From Rhodococcoides kroppenstedtii (GTDB lineage Bacteria; Actinomycetota; Actinomycetes; Mycobacteriales; Mycobacteriaceae): a stretch of 64,000 bases of DNA. The notes under the pieces were generated by a model that saw only the letters and a list, made by a program, of their open reading frames with translations, searched no databases and was not told where the DNA came from. Numbering within the stretch: the stretch's first letter is position 1; the number at the start of each line of letters is the position of its first letter. Both the position numbers and the translations under genes were made by a program. Location: assembly GCF_900111805.1 (NCBI RefSeq), contig NZ_FOJN01000005.1:186001-250000 (forward strand), in the 5' to 3' direction. Below, one piece after another: positions 35,867 to 45,542 of the stretch.

Positions 35867-38587
35867 TCAGCGCAGGCGGCGCGGTCCGAAATCGGCCTGC
35901 ATCGGTTCCGGGCCGATCCGGATGCGGGCGTCGGTGGTGTCCGCCCCCGTGGCCGACGCGAGCACCGGGTCGCAGATGAGGTGCCGGACCTCCGGGAGGT
36001 CGTCGGCCAGGGTCGAGACCCGCAGCACCAGGTCGATAAGAGCGTTCTTGTTGACCGGTGACGCCGTGCGGTAGCCGGAGAGCATGGGCGCCGAGCGCGG
36101 GGACTCGATCAGCTCCGCCGCGTCGCGCGGCGCGAGCGGCAGCACGCGGTACGCGCGATCGCCGAGCAGGTCGGGCAGGGCGCCGGACAGCCCGAAGGAC
36201 ACCACCGCACCGAACGACGGGTCGTCCTGCACGCGGACCACGCAGCCGATCCCCTTGGTCGCCATGCGTTGGACGACCATGACCGGGTTGCCGGACACCG
36301 CGAAGAGGTCGCGGTACGCCCGGCCCACGGCGCCGGCGCCCACGACGTCGAGGCGCACCCCGGACAGGTCGGGGCGGTGTCGCCACTGCTCGCCGGTCGC
36401 CTTGACCGCGACGGGTCCGCCCAGCTCCTCGGCCGCCGCGACGGCTTCGGACTCGTCGGTGACCGTGCGAAACGCCGCCACGGAGATCCCGTAGCACTCG
36501 AGCAACTGCGTGGCCTCCTCGTCGGACAGCCACCGCCCCTCCGGGCTGCGCTCCATCCATCCCGAGACGAGGGCCCGAGCAGAGTCGGTGTCGATCCCGC
36601 CCGGCCGGGTGACGTCGTCGACCGGCCGACCGAGGCGCGCGGCGTACCGCCAGGCTCGGGTGAGCGCGAGCACCGCCCGCGCCGGATCCGGGTAGGACGG
36701 CACCGAGCCGCGCACGAGGTTGCCGTCGTCGTCGCGCACGGCGAGCAGATCGGGAATGCCCTCGGCCGCGAGGAACGTGGTGAGCACCGGCTTGTCACGG
36801 CCGCGGACCGCGCCGCCGAGGGCTTCGGCGTAGGACTCGACACGTACGGCGACCGGCGGGACGAACACGGCGAGCACGGCGTCGACCTCCGGCGAGTCCA
36901 TCGCGCAGGTCACCGCGGCGGCGAAGTCCTCCGGCGTCGCCTGCGCGCCCACGTCGACCGGGGCGTCGGCCCGCAGGCCGTTGTCCCGCGCGGCATCGAC
37001 GGCCAGCACTCCGAGCGCAGTCGAGTTGCCCACCACCGCGACGCGCGGACCTGCGGGGAGGGGCTGGTATCCGAGCAGGACGGCACAGTCGAACAGCTCG
37101 GTGATCGAGTCGACCTGGATGACCCCGGCCTGCTCGAACAGCGCGCGGACGACGGTGTCGTCGACGTCCGAGCCCGTGGCCAGGGCCGGCGGCACCGCCC
37201 CGCGCCCGCTCTTGACGGCCACGATCGGCTTGGTGCGCGCCACGCGCCGCGCGATCCGCCAGAACTTGCGTGCGTTGCCGAAGCTCTCGAGGTAGAGCAG
37301 CACCACGTCGGTGTTCTCGTCCTGGTCCCAGTACTGCAGCAGGTCGTTGCCGGACAGGTCCGCGCGGTTGCCGGCGGAGACGAAGGTCGAGAGTCCGAGC
37401 AACCGCTTCGAGGCCTGGGACAGGATCGCGATACCGAGCGCGCCGGACTGACAGAAGAACCCCACCCGACCTCGCCCCGGCAGCACCGGGGCGAGCGTGG
37501 CGTTCAACGAGACGGCGGGGTCGAGGTTGGCGACGCCGAGGGCGTTGGGTCCGACCAGCCGCATGCCGTGGGCGCGCGCCGCCCGCACCAGCCGCCGCTC
37601 GTTGGCCCGGCCCTCCTCCCCCGTCTCGCCGAATCCGGAGGACACCACGACGAGCGACCGCACGCCCTTGGCCAGGCAGTCGTCGAGGACGGCGTCGATC
37701 TGGGCGGACGGCACCGCCGCGACGGCGAGGTCCACCTCGTCGGGGATGTCGGACACGCTGGCGTAGGCGCGGACTCCGCGCACCGACGTGTGCTCGGCGT
37801 TGACCGGGTAGACCGGGCCGGTGAAGGACGCGCGCAGCAGGTTGGTCAGTACCGCGTTGCCGACCTTCTCGGGGTCGGTGGAGGCACCGATCACGGCGAC
37901 CGACCGCGGTGAGAGCACGTTGCGGACGCTGCGCGCCTCCGCCGCCCGCTCCCGAGAGTTGCGCACCTGCACCAGCGCGTCGGTGGGGTCGATGTCGAAG
38001 TCGAGGTTGAGCACGCCGCCGTCGAACGTGCGGCTCACCTGGTAGCCCGCCTGCCGGAACACCGTCACCATGTTGCGGTTCTCCGCGAGGACCTCCGCGA
38101 CGAAGCGGCGGACACCGTTCTCCGCCGCGGCCCCGGCGAGGTGCTCGAGCAGGATCGGCCCGAGACCGCGGCCCTGGTGGTGGTCGGCGACCACGAAGGC
38201 CACCTCGGCGGAGTTGCCGTCGCCGTCCGGGAGACGCTCGTAGCGACCGACCGCGATGATCTCGTCACCCAGAGTGGCGACGAACGCCACCCGCGACGAG
38301 TGGTCGACGGTCGTGAAATTGACGACGTCACGCTGCGGCATGGTCGGGTACGGACCGAAGTAGCGCAGGTATCGGGTGCGCTCGCTGAGTTTGCCGTGGA
38401 AAGCGACGATCGCGTCGGCGTCCGACGGCACGATCGGCCGCAGGTGCACCACGCGCCCGTCGCTGGCGAGCACGTCGGCGGACCAGTGCTTCGGGTAGTT
38501 CTCCGCCTGCTCCCGTTCGCGTGCCTTGGCCTCCGACAGCGGCGGTTCGCCGGCCGGGGAGGCCGCGTCCGCGGTCTCGTCAGTCAC
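35867..38587 (-). CDS. GNAT acetyltransferase fused to NDP-forming acyl-CoA synthetase (Pat-type)
   Basis: 906-aa protein lysine acetyltransferase candidate. The N-terminal GNAT domain (about 35-200) has the acetyl-CoA loop HHQGRGLGPIL and a following RFVAEVLAENRNM. Next come the CoA-binding domain (about 225-330, VAVIGASTDPEKVGN), the ligase domain (QSGALGIAILSQA), and a C-terminal ATP-grasp part (about 680-890). In enterobacterial Pat the GNAT domain is at the C-terminus; here it is at the front. The GTG at 38587 overlaps the acuC stop by 8 nt, coupling it to the deacetylase. Likely target: AMP-forming acyl-CoA synthetases. Confidence 0.88.
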   Translation of the reverse strand: MTDETADAASPAGEPPLSEAKAREREQAENYPKHWSADVLASDGRVVHLRPIVPSDADAIVAFHGKLSERTRYLRYFGPYPTMPQRDVVNFTTVDHSSRVAFVATLGDEIIAVGRYERLPDGDGNSAEVAFVVADHHQGRGLGPILLEHLAGAAAENGVRRFVAEVLAENRNMVTVFRQAGYQVSRTFDGGVLNLDFDIDPTDALVQVRNSRERAAEARSVRNVLSPRSVAVIGASTDPEKVGNAVLTNLLRASFTGPVYPVNAEHTSVRGVRAYASVSDIPDEVDLAVAAVPSAQIDAVLDDCLAKGVRSLVVVSSGFGETGEEGRANERRLVRAARAHGMRLVGPNALGVANLDPAVSLNATLAPVLPGRGRVGFFCQSGALGIAILSQASKRLLGLSTFVSAGNRADLSGNDLLQYWDQDENTDVVLLYLESFGNARKFWRIARRVARTKPIVAVKSGRGAVPPALATGSDVDDTVVRALFEQAGVIQVDSITELFDCAVLLGYQPLPAGPRVAVVGNSTALGVLAVDAARDNGLRADAPVDVGAQATPEDFAAAVTCAMDSPEVDAVLAVFVPPVAVRVESYAEALGGAVRGRDKPVLTTFLAAEGIPDLLAVRDDDGNLVRGSVPSYPDPARAVLALTRAWRYAARLGRPVDDVTRPGGIDTDSARALVSGWMERSPEGRWLSDEEATQLLECYGISVAAFRTVTDESEAVAAAEELGGPVAVKATGEQWRHRPDLSGVRLDVVGAGAVGRAYRDLFAVSGNPVMVVQRMATKGIGCVVRVQDDPSFGAVVSFGLSGALPDLLGDRAYRVLPLAPRDAAELIESPRSAPMLSGYRTASPVNKNALIDLVLRVSTLADDLPEVRHLICDPVLASATGADTTDARIRIGPEPMQADFGPRRLR

Positions 38588-39821
38588 GAGGATCCTCCGG
38601 GTCGAGTCCGAGGGCGGGGTAGACCGCCCGACGCGTCGCGATGATCGCGGTGTCGACGCGCTCGATCGCGCGGTCCACCGTGGCGACACCGGAGGCGGGC
38701 GATCCGCCGGGGCCGTCCCAGGGTGCGTAGTCGACGTCGCCGTCGTCGCTCATGGTGGACGGCAGATCGATGCTGGGGGCGGCGCCGCGCACGCGCTCGC
38801 GCCACTCGTCGGGCAGTGCGGTCGACGGGTCGACGTCGCGGTCGAGCACCGCGGCGATGAGGTGCGTCCAGGCCCGCGGCACCACGCGGACGAGCCCGTA
38901 ACCACCTCCGCCGACGGCGAGCCATCGGCCCTCGCAGACCCGGTCGGCCAGGTCGCGCATGGCGAGGAACGCCGCTCGCTGGCCGTCGACGGTCAGGCCG
39001 AGATCGGCGAGGGGATCCTCCCGGTGCGAGTCCACGCCGCACTGACTCACCAGGATCTGGGGTCGGAACGCCGCCACTGCCCCGGGGACCACGGCGTGGA
39101 AGGCCCGCAGCCACAGCCGGTCCCCCGTTCCGGGCAGCACCGGCACGTTGACCACCGTGCCCTCGGCGAGGCCCGACCCCGCCTCGGTGGACCAGCCCGT
39201 GTTCGGCCAGAGCGTCGCGGGATGCTGATGCACCGAGACCGTCATCACGCGAGGGTCGTCGAGGAACGCGGCCTGGACGCCGTCCCCGTGGTGGGCGTCG
39301 ACGTCGATGTACGCGATGCGGTCGTACCCGTTGTCGAGCAGCCACGAGATGGCGATGGCCGCGTCGTTGTAGACGCAGAAGCCCGATGCCCAGTCGGCCA
39401 TGGCGTGATGCATGCCACCCCCGATGCTGACGGCACGGCGCGAGGAACCCGACGCGATGGCCCGCGCCGCGGTGAGCGTGCCGCCGGCGACGACGGCGCT
39501 CGCCTCGTGCATGTCCGTGAACACCGGGTTGTCCTCCGACCCGAGTCCGTGCACGGGTTCGGTGGCGCGGGAGCCAAGCGGCAGGTCGACGGGTGCGCGC
39601 TTGACCGCGCGGACGTAGGACGACGTGTGCACCCGCAGCAGATCCTCGTCGCTGGCCGCAAGGGGCGGTACCGTGTCCGCGTCGTCGAGCAGACCCAGCG
39701 TGGTCGCGAGGTCCATCGTGAGGGCCAGCCGAGTGGGGTTCATCGGGTGGTCGTCGCTCCACCGGTACTTGAGGTAATCCGCACTCCAGACGAGCGCGGG
39801 TGTGGTCGACGGCACGGTCAT
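38580..39821 (-). CDS. acuC: AcuC-type protein deacetylase (histone deacetylase family)
   Basis: 413-aa class I-type zinc deacetylase. Visible motifs: GGGMHHAMADWASGFCVYND (active-site His pair), DVDAHHGDGVQ (zinc Asp and His), and GGGGY near residue 305-310 (catalytic Tyr). In Bacillus, AcuC reverses acetylation of acetyl-CoA synthetase; here it is coupled to a Pat-type acetyltransferase, so the pair should form a reversible acetylation switch. The ATG at 39821 is used; the frame is open to 39866. Confidence 0.9.
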   Translation of the reverse strand: MTVPSTTPALVWSADYLKYRWSDDHPMNPTRLALTMDLATTLGLLDDADTVPPLAASDEDLLRVHTSSYVRAVKRAPVDLPLGSRATEPVHGLGSEDNPVFTDMHEASAVVAGGTLTAARAIASGSSRRAVSIGGGMHHAMADWASGFCVYNDAAIAISWLLDNGYDRIAYIDVDAHHGDGVQAAFLDDPRVMTVSVHQHPATLWPNTGWSTEAGSGLAEGTVVNVPVLPGTGDRLWLRAFHAVVPGAVAAFRPQILVSQCGVDSHREDPLADLGLTVDGQRAAFLAMRDLADRVCEGRWLAVGGGGYGLVRVVPRAWTHLIAAVLDRDVDPSTALPDEWRERVRGAAPSIDLPSTMSDDGDVDYAPWDGPGGSPASGVATVDRAIERVDTAIIATRRAVYPALGLDPEDPRD

Positions 39822-39914
39822 GACGTTCAACCTACGTGTCCGATCTGTCCGACGCGGCCGACCCACGACGTCGATTCCCTACCGGTAGAATTACAGAAGA
39901 CGAAGGGTGTGATT

Positions 39915-40601
39915 GTGAAGGATTTGGTGGACACCACGGAGATGTATCTCCGGACCATCTACGACCTGGAAGAGGAAGGCGTGGTCCCGCTGCGGGCGCG
40001 GATCGCCGAGCGCCTCGAGCAGTCGGGCCCCACGGTGAGCCAGACCGTCGCCCGCATGGAGCGGGACGGTCTGTTGCTCGTCGCCGGTGACCGCCATCTG
40101 CAGCTCACCGAGAAGGGCCGCGAGCTCGCGGTCGCGGTGATGCGCAAGCACCGGCTGGCCGAGCGCCTGCTGGTCGACGTGATCGGTCTGCGGTGGGAGG
40201 ACGTGCACGCCGAGGCCTGCCGGTGGGAACACGTGATGAGCGAGGAAGTCGAACGGCGCCTGGTCGAGGTGCTGGACAACCCCACCACCTCTCCGTACGG
40301 CAACCCCATCCCCGGCCTGGACCAGCTCGGCTCGTCGCGGCCCAGCACCCCGGTCGAGGATCTGGTGCGGCTGTCCGACCTGCCGGCCGGTACGCCGACG
40401 GCGGTCGTGGTGCGGCGTCTGGCCGAGTACGTGCAGTCGGACCCGGACACGATCGCGCGGCTGCGGGACGCCGGTGTCGTGCCGGACGCACGCGTGACGG
40501 TGTGCCCGAAGCCGGGCGCGGTGACCATCACGGTGCCGGGGCACGACGACGTGGACCTGTCCGTCGAGATGGCCCACGCCGTCCAGGTCAAGACCATCTG
40601 A
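39915..40601 (+). CDS. ideR: Iron-dependent repressor IdeR (DtxR family)
   Basis: Fe2+-activated repressor, 228 aa. The winged-helix DNA-binding domain is nearly identical to mycobacterial IdeR ([37 protein letters not shown]). The metal-binding/dimerisation part has [10 protein letters not shown] and the [16 protein letters not shown] metal ligands. A C-terminal SH3-like domain follows. The GTG at 39915 has GAAGGG 7 nt upstream and gives VKDLVDTT; a GTG at 39909 is too close to that site. A TAGAAT -10 element lies at 39885-39890. An IdeR box at 5106 is a likely target. Confidence 0.95.
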   Translation: MKDLVDTTEMYLRTIYDLEEEGVVPLRARIAERLEQSGPTVSQTVARMERDGLLLVAGDRHLQLTEKGRELAVAVMRKHRLAERLLVDVIGLRWEDVHAEACRWEHVMSEEVERRLVEVLDNPTTSPYGNPIPGLDQLGSSRPSTPVEDLVRLSDLPAGTPTAVVVRRLAEYVQSDPDTIARLRDAGVVPDARVTVCPKPGAVTITVPGHDDVDLSVEMAHAVQVKTI

Positions 40602-40632
40602 CCGTCCGGGTCGAGATCATCCGAGGAGTCCC

Positions 40633-41619
40633 GTGAAGTACGTGGTGACCGGCGGCGCCGGTTATGTCGGTTCCGTGTGCGCGAGAGTGCTGGTGGACTC
40701 CGGTCACGAGGTGGTCGTGATCGACGACCTCACCACCGGCAATCGCGACGGCGTGCCCGAGGGCACGACGTTCGTCGAGGGCCCGGTGGCCGACTGCATC
40801 GACGACGTCCTGGCGGGCGCCGGCGTGGACGGCGTGCTGCATTTCGCCGCCCAGTCGCTGGTCGGCGAATCGGTGGAGCAGCCGGAGAAGTACTGGCGCG
40901 GCAACGTCGGTACCGCGTTGGCGCTGCTCGACGCCGTCGTCGCGCACGGCATTCCCCGTCTGGTCTTCTCCTCCACCGCCGCGACCTACGGCGAGCCCGA
41001 GCGCACCCCGATCACCGAGGACTTCCCCACCCGCCCCACCAACCCCTACGGCGCGAGCAAGCTGGCCATCGATCACGCCATCACGGGATACACCGCAGCG
41101 CACGGCTTCGGGGCGACCAGCCTGCGCTACTTCAACGTCGCGGGCGCTCATGGCGGGCTCGGCGAGAACCGCGTGGTGGAAACCCACCTCATCCCGCTGG
41201 TGCTGCAGGTCGCGGCCGGCCACCGTGCGTCGATCTCGGTCTTCGGCACCGACTGGCCCACGCCCGACGGCACCGCGGTCCGCGACTACATCCACGTGCG
41301 GGATCTCGCGGATGCGCACCTGCGCGCGATCGACCGGAGCATTCCCGGACAGCACCGGATCTTCAACCTGGGCAGCGGCGCCGGCTTCTCGGTCCGCGAG
41401 GTGATCGAATCCTGCCGCCGGGTCACCGGTCGGGACATCCCGGTGGTGGATTCGCCGCGTCGCCCCGGCGATCCCGCGGTGCTCGTCGCCTCGAGCGCGA
41501 AGGCGATCGACGAGCTGGGCTGGTCGCCCGAGCTCACCGACCTCGACACGATCGTCGCCGACGCGTGGGAGTTCCTGCTCTCCCTGGGCGACCGCGCGCA
41601 CTCCGCGCGTCGGGGCTGA
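40633..41619 (+). CDS. galE: UDP-glucose 4-epimerase
   Basis: Interconverts UDP-glucose and UDP-galactose for arabinogalactan and other envelope sugars. Extended short-chain dehydrogenase fold, 328 aa: N-terminal [10 protein letters not shown], catalytic Ser/Thr and Tyr-x3-Lys ([20 protein letters not shown]). GAGGAG lies before the GTG. It follows ideR by 31 nt in the same direction; galE also follows dtxR in corynebacteria. Confidence 0.92.
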   Translation: MKYVVTGGAGYVGSVCARVLVDSGHEVVVIDDLTTGNRDGVPEGTTFVEGPVADCIDDVLAGAGVDGVLHFAAQSLVGESVEQPEKYWRGNVGTALALLDAVVAHGIPRLVFSSTAATYGEPERTPITEDFPTRPTNPYGASKLAIDHAITGYTAAHGFGATSLRYFNVAGAHGGLGENRVVETHLIPLVLQVAAGHRASISVFGTDWPTPDGTAVRDYIHVRDLADAHLRAIDRSIPGQHRIFNLGSGAGFSVREVIESCRRVTGRDIPVVDSPRRPGDPAVLVASSAKAIDELGWSPELTDLDTIVADAWEFLLSLGDRAHSARRG

Positions 41620-41621
41620 CC

Positions 41622-42689
41622 TCACCCGTCGGCGGGCAGCCGCACGCCGAGCCCCGTCGCGACGGCACGGGCGGAGTCCACGAGGTCGGTCACGACGGCC
41701 GGGCCGAGACCGTTCTGCAGGGCGGCGTCGAGCAGTACGGCCAGCCGGTACCCGGGGTCGGCCGCCAGCGCGACCTCGAGCGCCGTCCCGGCCATCGGCC
41801 CGTCTCCGCGCAGGTAGAACCACACGGCCACCATCGTGGCGGGTGCCGCTCGCTGCGGGCCGGACGTCCGGCGGGTCAATTCCACCCACAGCGCACCCGC
41901 GGTCGCGTCCAGGCGAGTGCCGGCGAGTCCGAGCAGCGCGTCTCGGATGGACAGCACCGCGAGACCCGCCATCGCCCGCGCCGCCGACACGGAGTCGAGC
42001 TCACCGGACAGATCGAGGAGCTCGACGTCGTCGACCACCTCGGCCAGTAGCTCTCCGGGCGTCAGCGGCGCGAGGATCTCGGCGACCTCGGCGCAGTGCC
42101 GCTCGAAGCGCGCGCAGTCGTCGACGGACGCCGGGGCGAGAACGGTCAGCAGATCGGATCGGGAGGACCGGATCGGGCGGCCGCTCACGACGGTCGACGC
42201 CGCGACCGCCGACGTGAGCGGATCCGGCAACGATCCGTGGCGGTCGTCACCGCCGAGGCTCGACCAGGGGGCGTCGGCCGTGATCGTCGGCACCACGTGG
42301 ACGCCGAGGACCTCGATGTCGAGGGCGTCGAACACCTCGTGCAGGTCGTCCGCGAGCGAGTCGAACTGCGCCGGGGCGCGGTCACCGACGACGAGCACCG
42401 CGACGATCGCGTCGTAGGCCTCGCGGTCGCAGACCTGCGCGCAGCGCTCGATGGCGTGGAACACCTCCCCCGTCGCGGGTGGGTCCGGCAGGTCCTGCCG
42501 CACGGTCATGCGCACCGTCGTCGTCGACCCCCGCGAGAGGCAGATCAGGACGATGGAGTGCTCGGGCACGAAGCCCAGCAGGGCGGGCACGGCGGCGAGG
42601 AGGTCGCCCACCGTGGCCACGGTGGCGCGCAGCGGTGGGTCGAGCGGGTGGTCGTCACGGCGGTGGGCGGCGTACGGATGTCTGGTCAC
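41622..42689 (-). CDS. DUF4192 protein
   Basis: 355-aa protein of unknown function, like Rv2712c. The N-terminal motif VGDLLAAVPALLGFVPEHSIVLICL is typical of DUF4192. The GTG at 42689 gives the family start; the open frame continues upstream without similarity. Convergent with galE (2 nt between stops) and divergent from dtd. Confidence 0.83.
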   Translation of the reverse strand: MTRHPYAAHRRDDHPLDPPLRATVATVGDLLAAVPALLGFVPEHSIVLICLSRGSTTTVRMTVRQDLPDPPATGEVFHAIERCAQVCDREAYDAIVAVLVVGDRAPAQFDSLADDLHEVFDALDIEVLGVHVVPTITADAPWSSLGGDDRHGSLPDPLTSAVAASTVVSGRPIRSSRSDLLTVLAPASVDDCARFERHCAEVAEILAPLTPGELLAEVVDDVELLDLSGELDSVSAARAMAGLAVLSIRDALLGLAGTRLDATAGALWVELTRRTSGPQRAAPATMVAVWFYLRGDGPMAGTALEVALAADPGYRLAVLLDAALQNGLGPAVVTDLVDSARAVATGLGVRLPADG

Positions 42690-42834
42690 ACGCCGCACTC
42701 TGCGCCGCGCCGCCGACCGCCCTCGCCGCGTGACCTGGGCCGACGGGTCGCCCCGAACCAACCTGTGGATGGCCGGGGCCCCGGGGAGAACACCGGTCCG
42801 AGGGGGCACCGTGCGACGTGCCACCATCGTCACC

Positions 42835-43338
42835 ATGCGTGCAGTGCTGCAACGGGTCTCGTCCGCGAGGGTGCGGGTCAACGCCCGCGTGGTCGGAGAG
42901 ATCGGTCCGGGCGTTCTCGTGCTGCTGGGAGTCGCGCCGTCCGACGGGCCGACCGACGTCGAGCACGTCTCCCGCAAGATCGCCGAGCTGCGGATCCTCC
43001 CGGACGAGCGGTCCGTGTCCGAGGTTCCCGACGCGGGTGTGCTCGTGGTCTCGCAGTTCACCCTCTACGGCGACACGCGGAAGGGCCGACGCCCCTCCTG
43101 GAACGGGGCGGCGCCCGGTCCCGTCGCCGAGCCGCTGGTCCGCGCCGTGGTGGACACCCTGCGCGCCCGGGAAATCACCGTCGCGACCGGCGTGTTCGGT
43201 GCTCACATGGCGGTGGAGTCGGTGAACGACGGACCGGTCACCGTGATCGTCGAGAGCCCCGGATTCGGATCCACCACCGCCGGACCGTCGTCGAGCGCGC
43301 CCGGCGGCGGGTCGACACCCGCCGACGCCGCGCGGTGA
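42835..43338 (+). CDS. dtd: D-aminoacyl-tRNA deacylase
   Basis: Removes D-amino acids wrongly loaded on tRNA. The two signature motifs are present: SQFTLYGDTRKGRRPSW and the GVFGAHMAVESVNDGPVTV segment with its N-D-G-P-V-T core. The 167 aa include a tail of about 25 residues beyond the usual 145 or so. That tail overlaps 101 nt of the convergent channel gene. ATG at 42835. Confidence 0.92.
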   Translation: MRAVLQRVSSARVRVNARVVGEIGPGVLVLLGVAPSDGPTDVEHVSRKIAELRILPDERSVSEVPDAGVLVVSQFTLYGDTRKGRRPSWNGAAPGPVAEPLVRAVVDTLRAREITVATGVFGAHMAVESVNDGPVTVIVESPGFGSTTAGPSSSAPGGGSTPADAAR

Positions 43339-43996
43339 GCGGCAGCGTCGGCTTCGGCAGCCTGGACCAGGACACTCCTTCGGGGAGCATCCAGCCGCGC
43401 CACCGTGCGACCACGCACAGCGAGGCCCCCACCACCGTGCCCGCCACCAGGCCCGCGTCGGTGCCGATCAGGGACTGGACCACCACCAGGGTCGCACTGC
43501 CGGCCAGCGCGCAGGTGGCGTAGAGAGTGTTGCCGCCGAAGATGGCGGGGACGCGGCCGACGGCGATGTCACGGACCGCTCCCCCGCCCACGGCGGTCAC
43601 GGCGCCGAGCCCGATCGCGGGCAGCCACCCCAACCCCACGCCCAGGGTCTTCTGAGCCCCGGCCGCCGCCCAGCAGCCGAGCGCGAGGGCATCGACGTAC
43701 GGGAAGATGCGGTCCCAGCCGCGTCCTTCGAACCGCACGGCGAAGGCGACCAACGCTCCGAGCAACGCGGCGGTCAGGTACCGGTAGTCGGTGAGGGCGA
43801 CCGGCGGACCGGCCTGCAGCAACGTGTCACGGATGATGCCGCCGCCGAGCCCGGACACCACGGCGAGAACCGAGAATCCGACCAGGTCGAAGCGCATGGC
43901 CCGGGCCACCGCTCCACCGAGCAGCGCGTTGGCCACCACGCCGGTGAGGTCGAGGACCCGGAACAGATCCGCCGTCCCGATCACGAAATCGAACAT
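43238..43996 (-). CDS. TRIC/UPF0126-type trimeric intracellular cation channel homologue
   Basis: 252-aa membrane protein with two repeats of three helices. Each repeat has the glycine-rich bend typical of the family (VVSGLGGGIIRDTL and VTAVGGGAVRDIAVG). Basic C-terminal tail of about 45 residues. Starts ATG at 43996 (MFDFVIG); the frame is open further upstream over the lipoprotein gene. The tail overlaps the dtd gene by 101 nt. Confidence 0.87.
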   Translation of the reverse strand: MFDFVIGTADLFRVLDLTGVVANALLGGAVARAMRFDLVGFSVLAVVSGLGGGIIRDTLLQAGPPVALTDYRYLTAALLGALVAFAVRFEGRGWDRIFPYVDALALGCWAAAGAQKTLGVGLGWLPAIGLGAVTAVGGGAVRDIAVGRVPAIFGGNTLYATCALAGSATLVVVQSLIGTDAGLVAGTVVGASLCVVARWRGWMLPEGVSWSRLPKPTLPLTARRRRVSTRRRARSTTVRRWWIRIRGSRRSR

Positions 43997-44006
43997 CGGC
44001 GCACGA

Positions 44007-44780
44007 TCAGCCGTTCTTGACCTTCTGCACCGCCTCGCGGAACACCAGATCCAGCGTCGCGGTGTCGGGCTCCCCCGCGCCGAACGACATGTACGTGGCG
44101 GTGACGCGGACGTCGTCGACCTGCCCGACGAGCGAGAGCATCGACTGGGTGATCTCGTCCGCCCCGCCGCCGGAGGAGACGGTGCGGCGAACGGCCAGCG
44201 TGTCGTCCACACCGAGGGGCGGCGGCGGCACCAGCTCGCTGACCACCTCCGCGGTGACCCCGCCGGCCGTCGTGCGGACGGTGCCGCATTCCTCGGTCCG
44301 CGAGCGCAGGGAGTCGAGCGTGTCGTCCACCCGGGCGAGTTCCACCGACACCGTCGCGCGGTTCACCGGGTCGGTGCCGACCACCAGCGACGTCGCGTCC
44401 GGATCGGCCGTCGGCCGGTCGGGCTTGCACCCGGCCGGGTCCACCGACGCGCCGGAGGCGACGCCGTCGAGGTCCTGAGCGGCCTGCGCCACCGCCTGCG
44501 GGGGCAACACCACCGCCTGGTAGGCGGCGGGGAACACCGACGGATCGAGGGTGAGGGCCGCGAGCGCCGACGCGGCCGCGCTCGACGTCGGGGTCGCGCT
44601 GTCGCCCGTCGTCGTGGGGGGCACCGACGTCGTCGTCGAGCTCGTCGCCGGCGGCGCGGTGGTCCCGGCGGCCTCGGGCACGCCCTCGACGGTGCTGCCA
44701 CCGCAGGCCGTGGTGAGCAGAACGGCACCGGCTCCCAGGCATCCTGCGATTCCGAGTCGGGTCCTGCGCAGCAGCATCAT
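44007..44780 (-). CDS. Secreted lipoprotein of unknown function
   Basis: 257-aa lipoprotein. A basic start (MMLLRRTR), hydrophobic stretch and lipobox LLTTAC put the lipidated Cys at residue 26. A Thr/Ser/Pro-rich linker (about 35-75) leads to a domain of about 180 residues with two Cys that may pair. It resembles mycobacterial sensor-like lipoproteins (DUF5642-type), but the match is weak. Tandem ATG codons at 44780 and 44777 follow GATGAGGAC. Confidence 0.75.
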   Translation of the reverse strand: MMLLRRTRLGIAGCLGAGAVLLTTACGGSTVEGVPEAAGTTAPPATSSTTTSVPPTTTGDSATPTSSAAASALAALTLDPSVFPAAYQAVVLPPQAVAQAAQDLDGVASGASVDPAGCKPDRPTADPDATSLVVGTDPVNRATVSVELARVDDTLDSLRSRTEECGTVRTTAGGVTAEVVSELVPPPPLGVDDTLAVRRTVSSGGGADEITQSMLSLVGQVDDVRVTATYMSFGAGEPDTATLDLVFREAVQKVKNG

Positions 44781-44909
44781 GTCCTCATCTCGCCTCGCCC
44801 GGGTGCGGCCGCAGCCCGGTGGTCCGGCGAGCATCGCACAGAGCACCACTCGGCCGACCCCGCCCACACCGCGGGGTGTCCGGTTCGTTATGCGGCTCGC
44901 CGGCCCCGG

Positions 44910-45542
44910 TCAGGAGCCGCGGGCGATCCACTCCTCGAGGTGCGGCGACTCCGTCCCGATGGTGGTGCCGTCGCCGTGCCCGGTGCGCACCGTCGTCTCC
45001 GGCGGCAGCGCGAACAGCCGCTCACGGATGCTCCCGATGATCGTCGGGAAGTCGGAGTAGGAGCGGCCGGTGGCTCCCGGGCCACCGGAGAACAGAGTGT
45101 CGCCGCTGAAGAGTTCCCCGGCCTCGGGGAGGTACAGGCACGAGGACCCCGGCGAGTGGCCCGGGGTGTGCAGCACCTGCACGGTCGTGCCCGCCACGGC
45201 GATCGAGTCGCCGTCGGCGAGGTCCCGGTGGCCGACGCCCGGGTGGGTCTGCTCCCACAGCACGTCGTCGGCCGGGTGGAGCAGGATCGGCGCGTCCAGA
45301 CGCCGCGCCAGTTCCGGGGCGACGGTCACGTGATCGTTGTGACCGTGGGTGCAGATCACCGCGACGACGGTTCGGCCGGCGACGGCGTCGACGATGGGGT
45401 CGGCATCGTGCGCGGCGTCGACGATCACCACCTCCGAGTCGTCCCCCACGAGCCAGATGTTGTTGTCGACGTCCCATTCCCCGCCGTCGAGAGCGAAGGT
45501 TCCGGACGTGACGACGCGATCGACGCGCAGGTCGCCGCTCAC
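44910..45542 (-). CDS. MBL-fold metallohydrolase (glyoxalase II-like)
   Basis: 210-aa zinc hydrolase with the THGHNDH metal motif, followed by HTPGHSPGS and [12 protein letters not shown]. Its GTG overlaps the mscR stop by 4 nt (GTGA). The same pair occurs in mycobacteria (Rv2259-Rv2260). The context suggests hydrolysis of the S-formyl-mycothiol made by MscR, giving formate and mycothiol; that is inference. Confidence 0.88.
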   Translation of the reverse strand: MSGDLRVDRVVTSGTFALDGGEWDVDNNIWLVGDDSEVVIVDAAHDADPIVDAVAGRTVVAVICTHGHNDHVTVAPELARRLDAPILLHPADDVLWEQTHPGVGHRDLADGDSIAVAGTTVQVLHTPGHSPGSSCLYLPEAGELFSGDTLFSGGPGATGRSYSDFPTIIGSIRERLFALPPETTVRTGHGDGTTIGTESPHLEEWIARGS

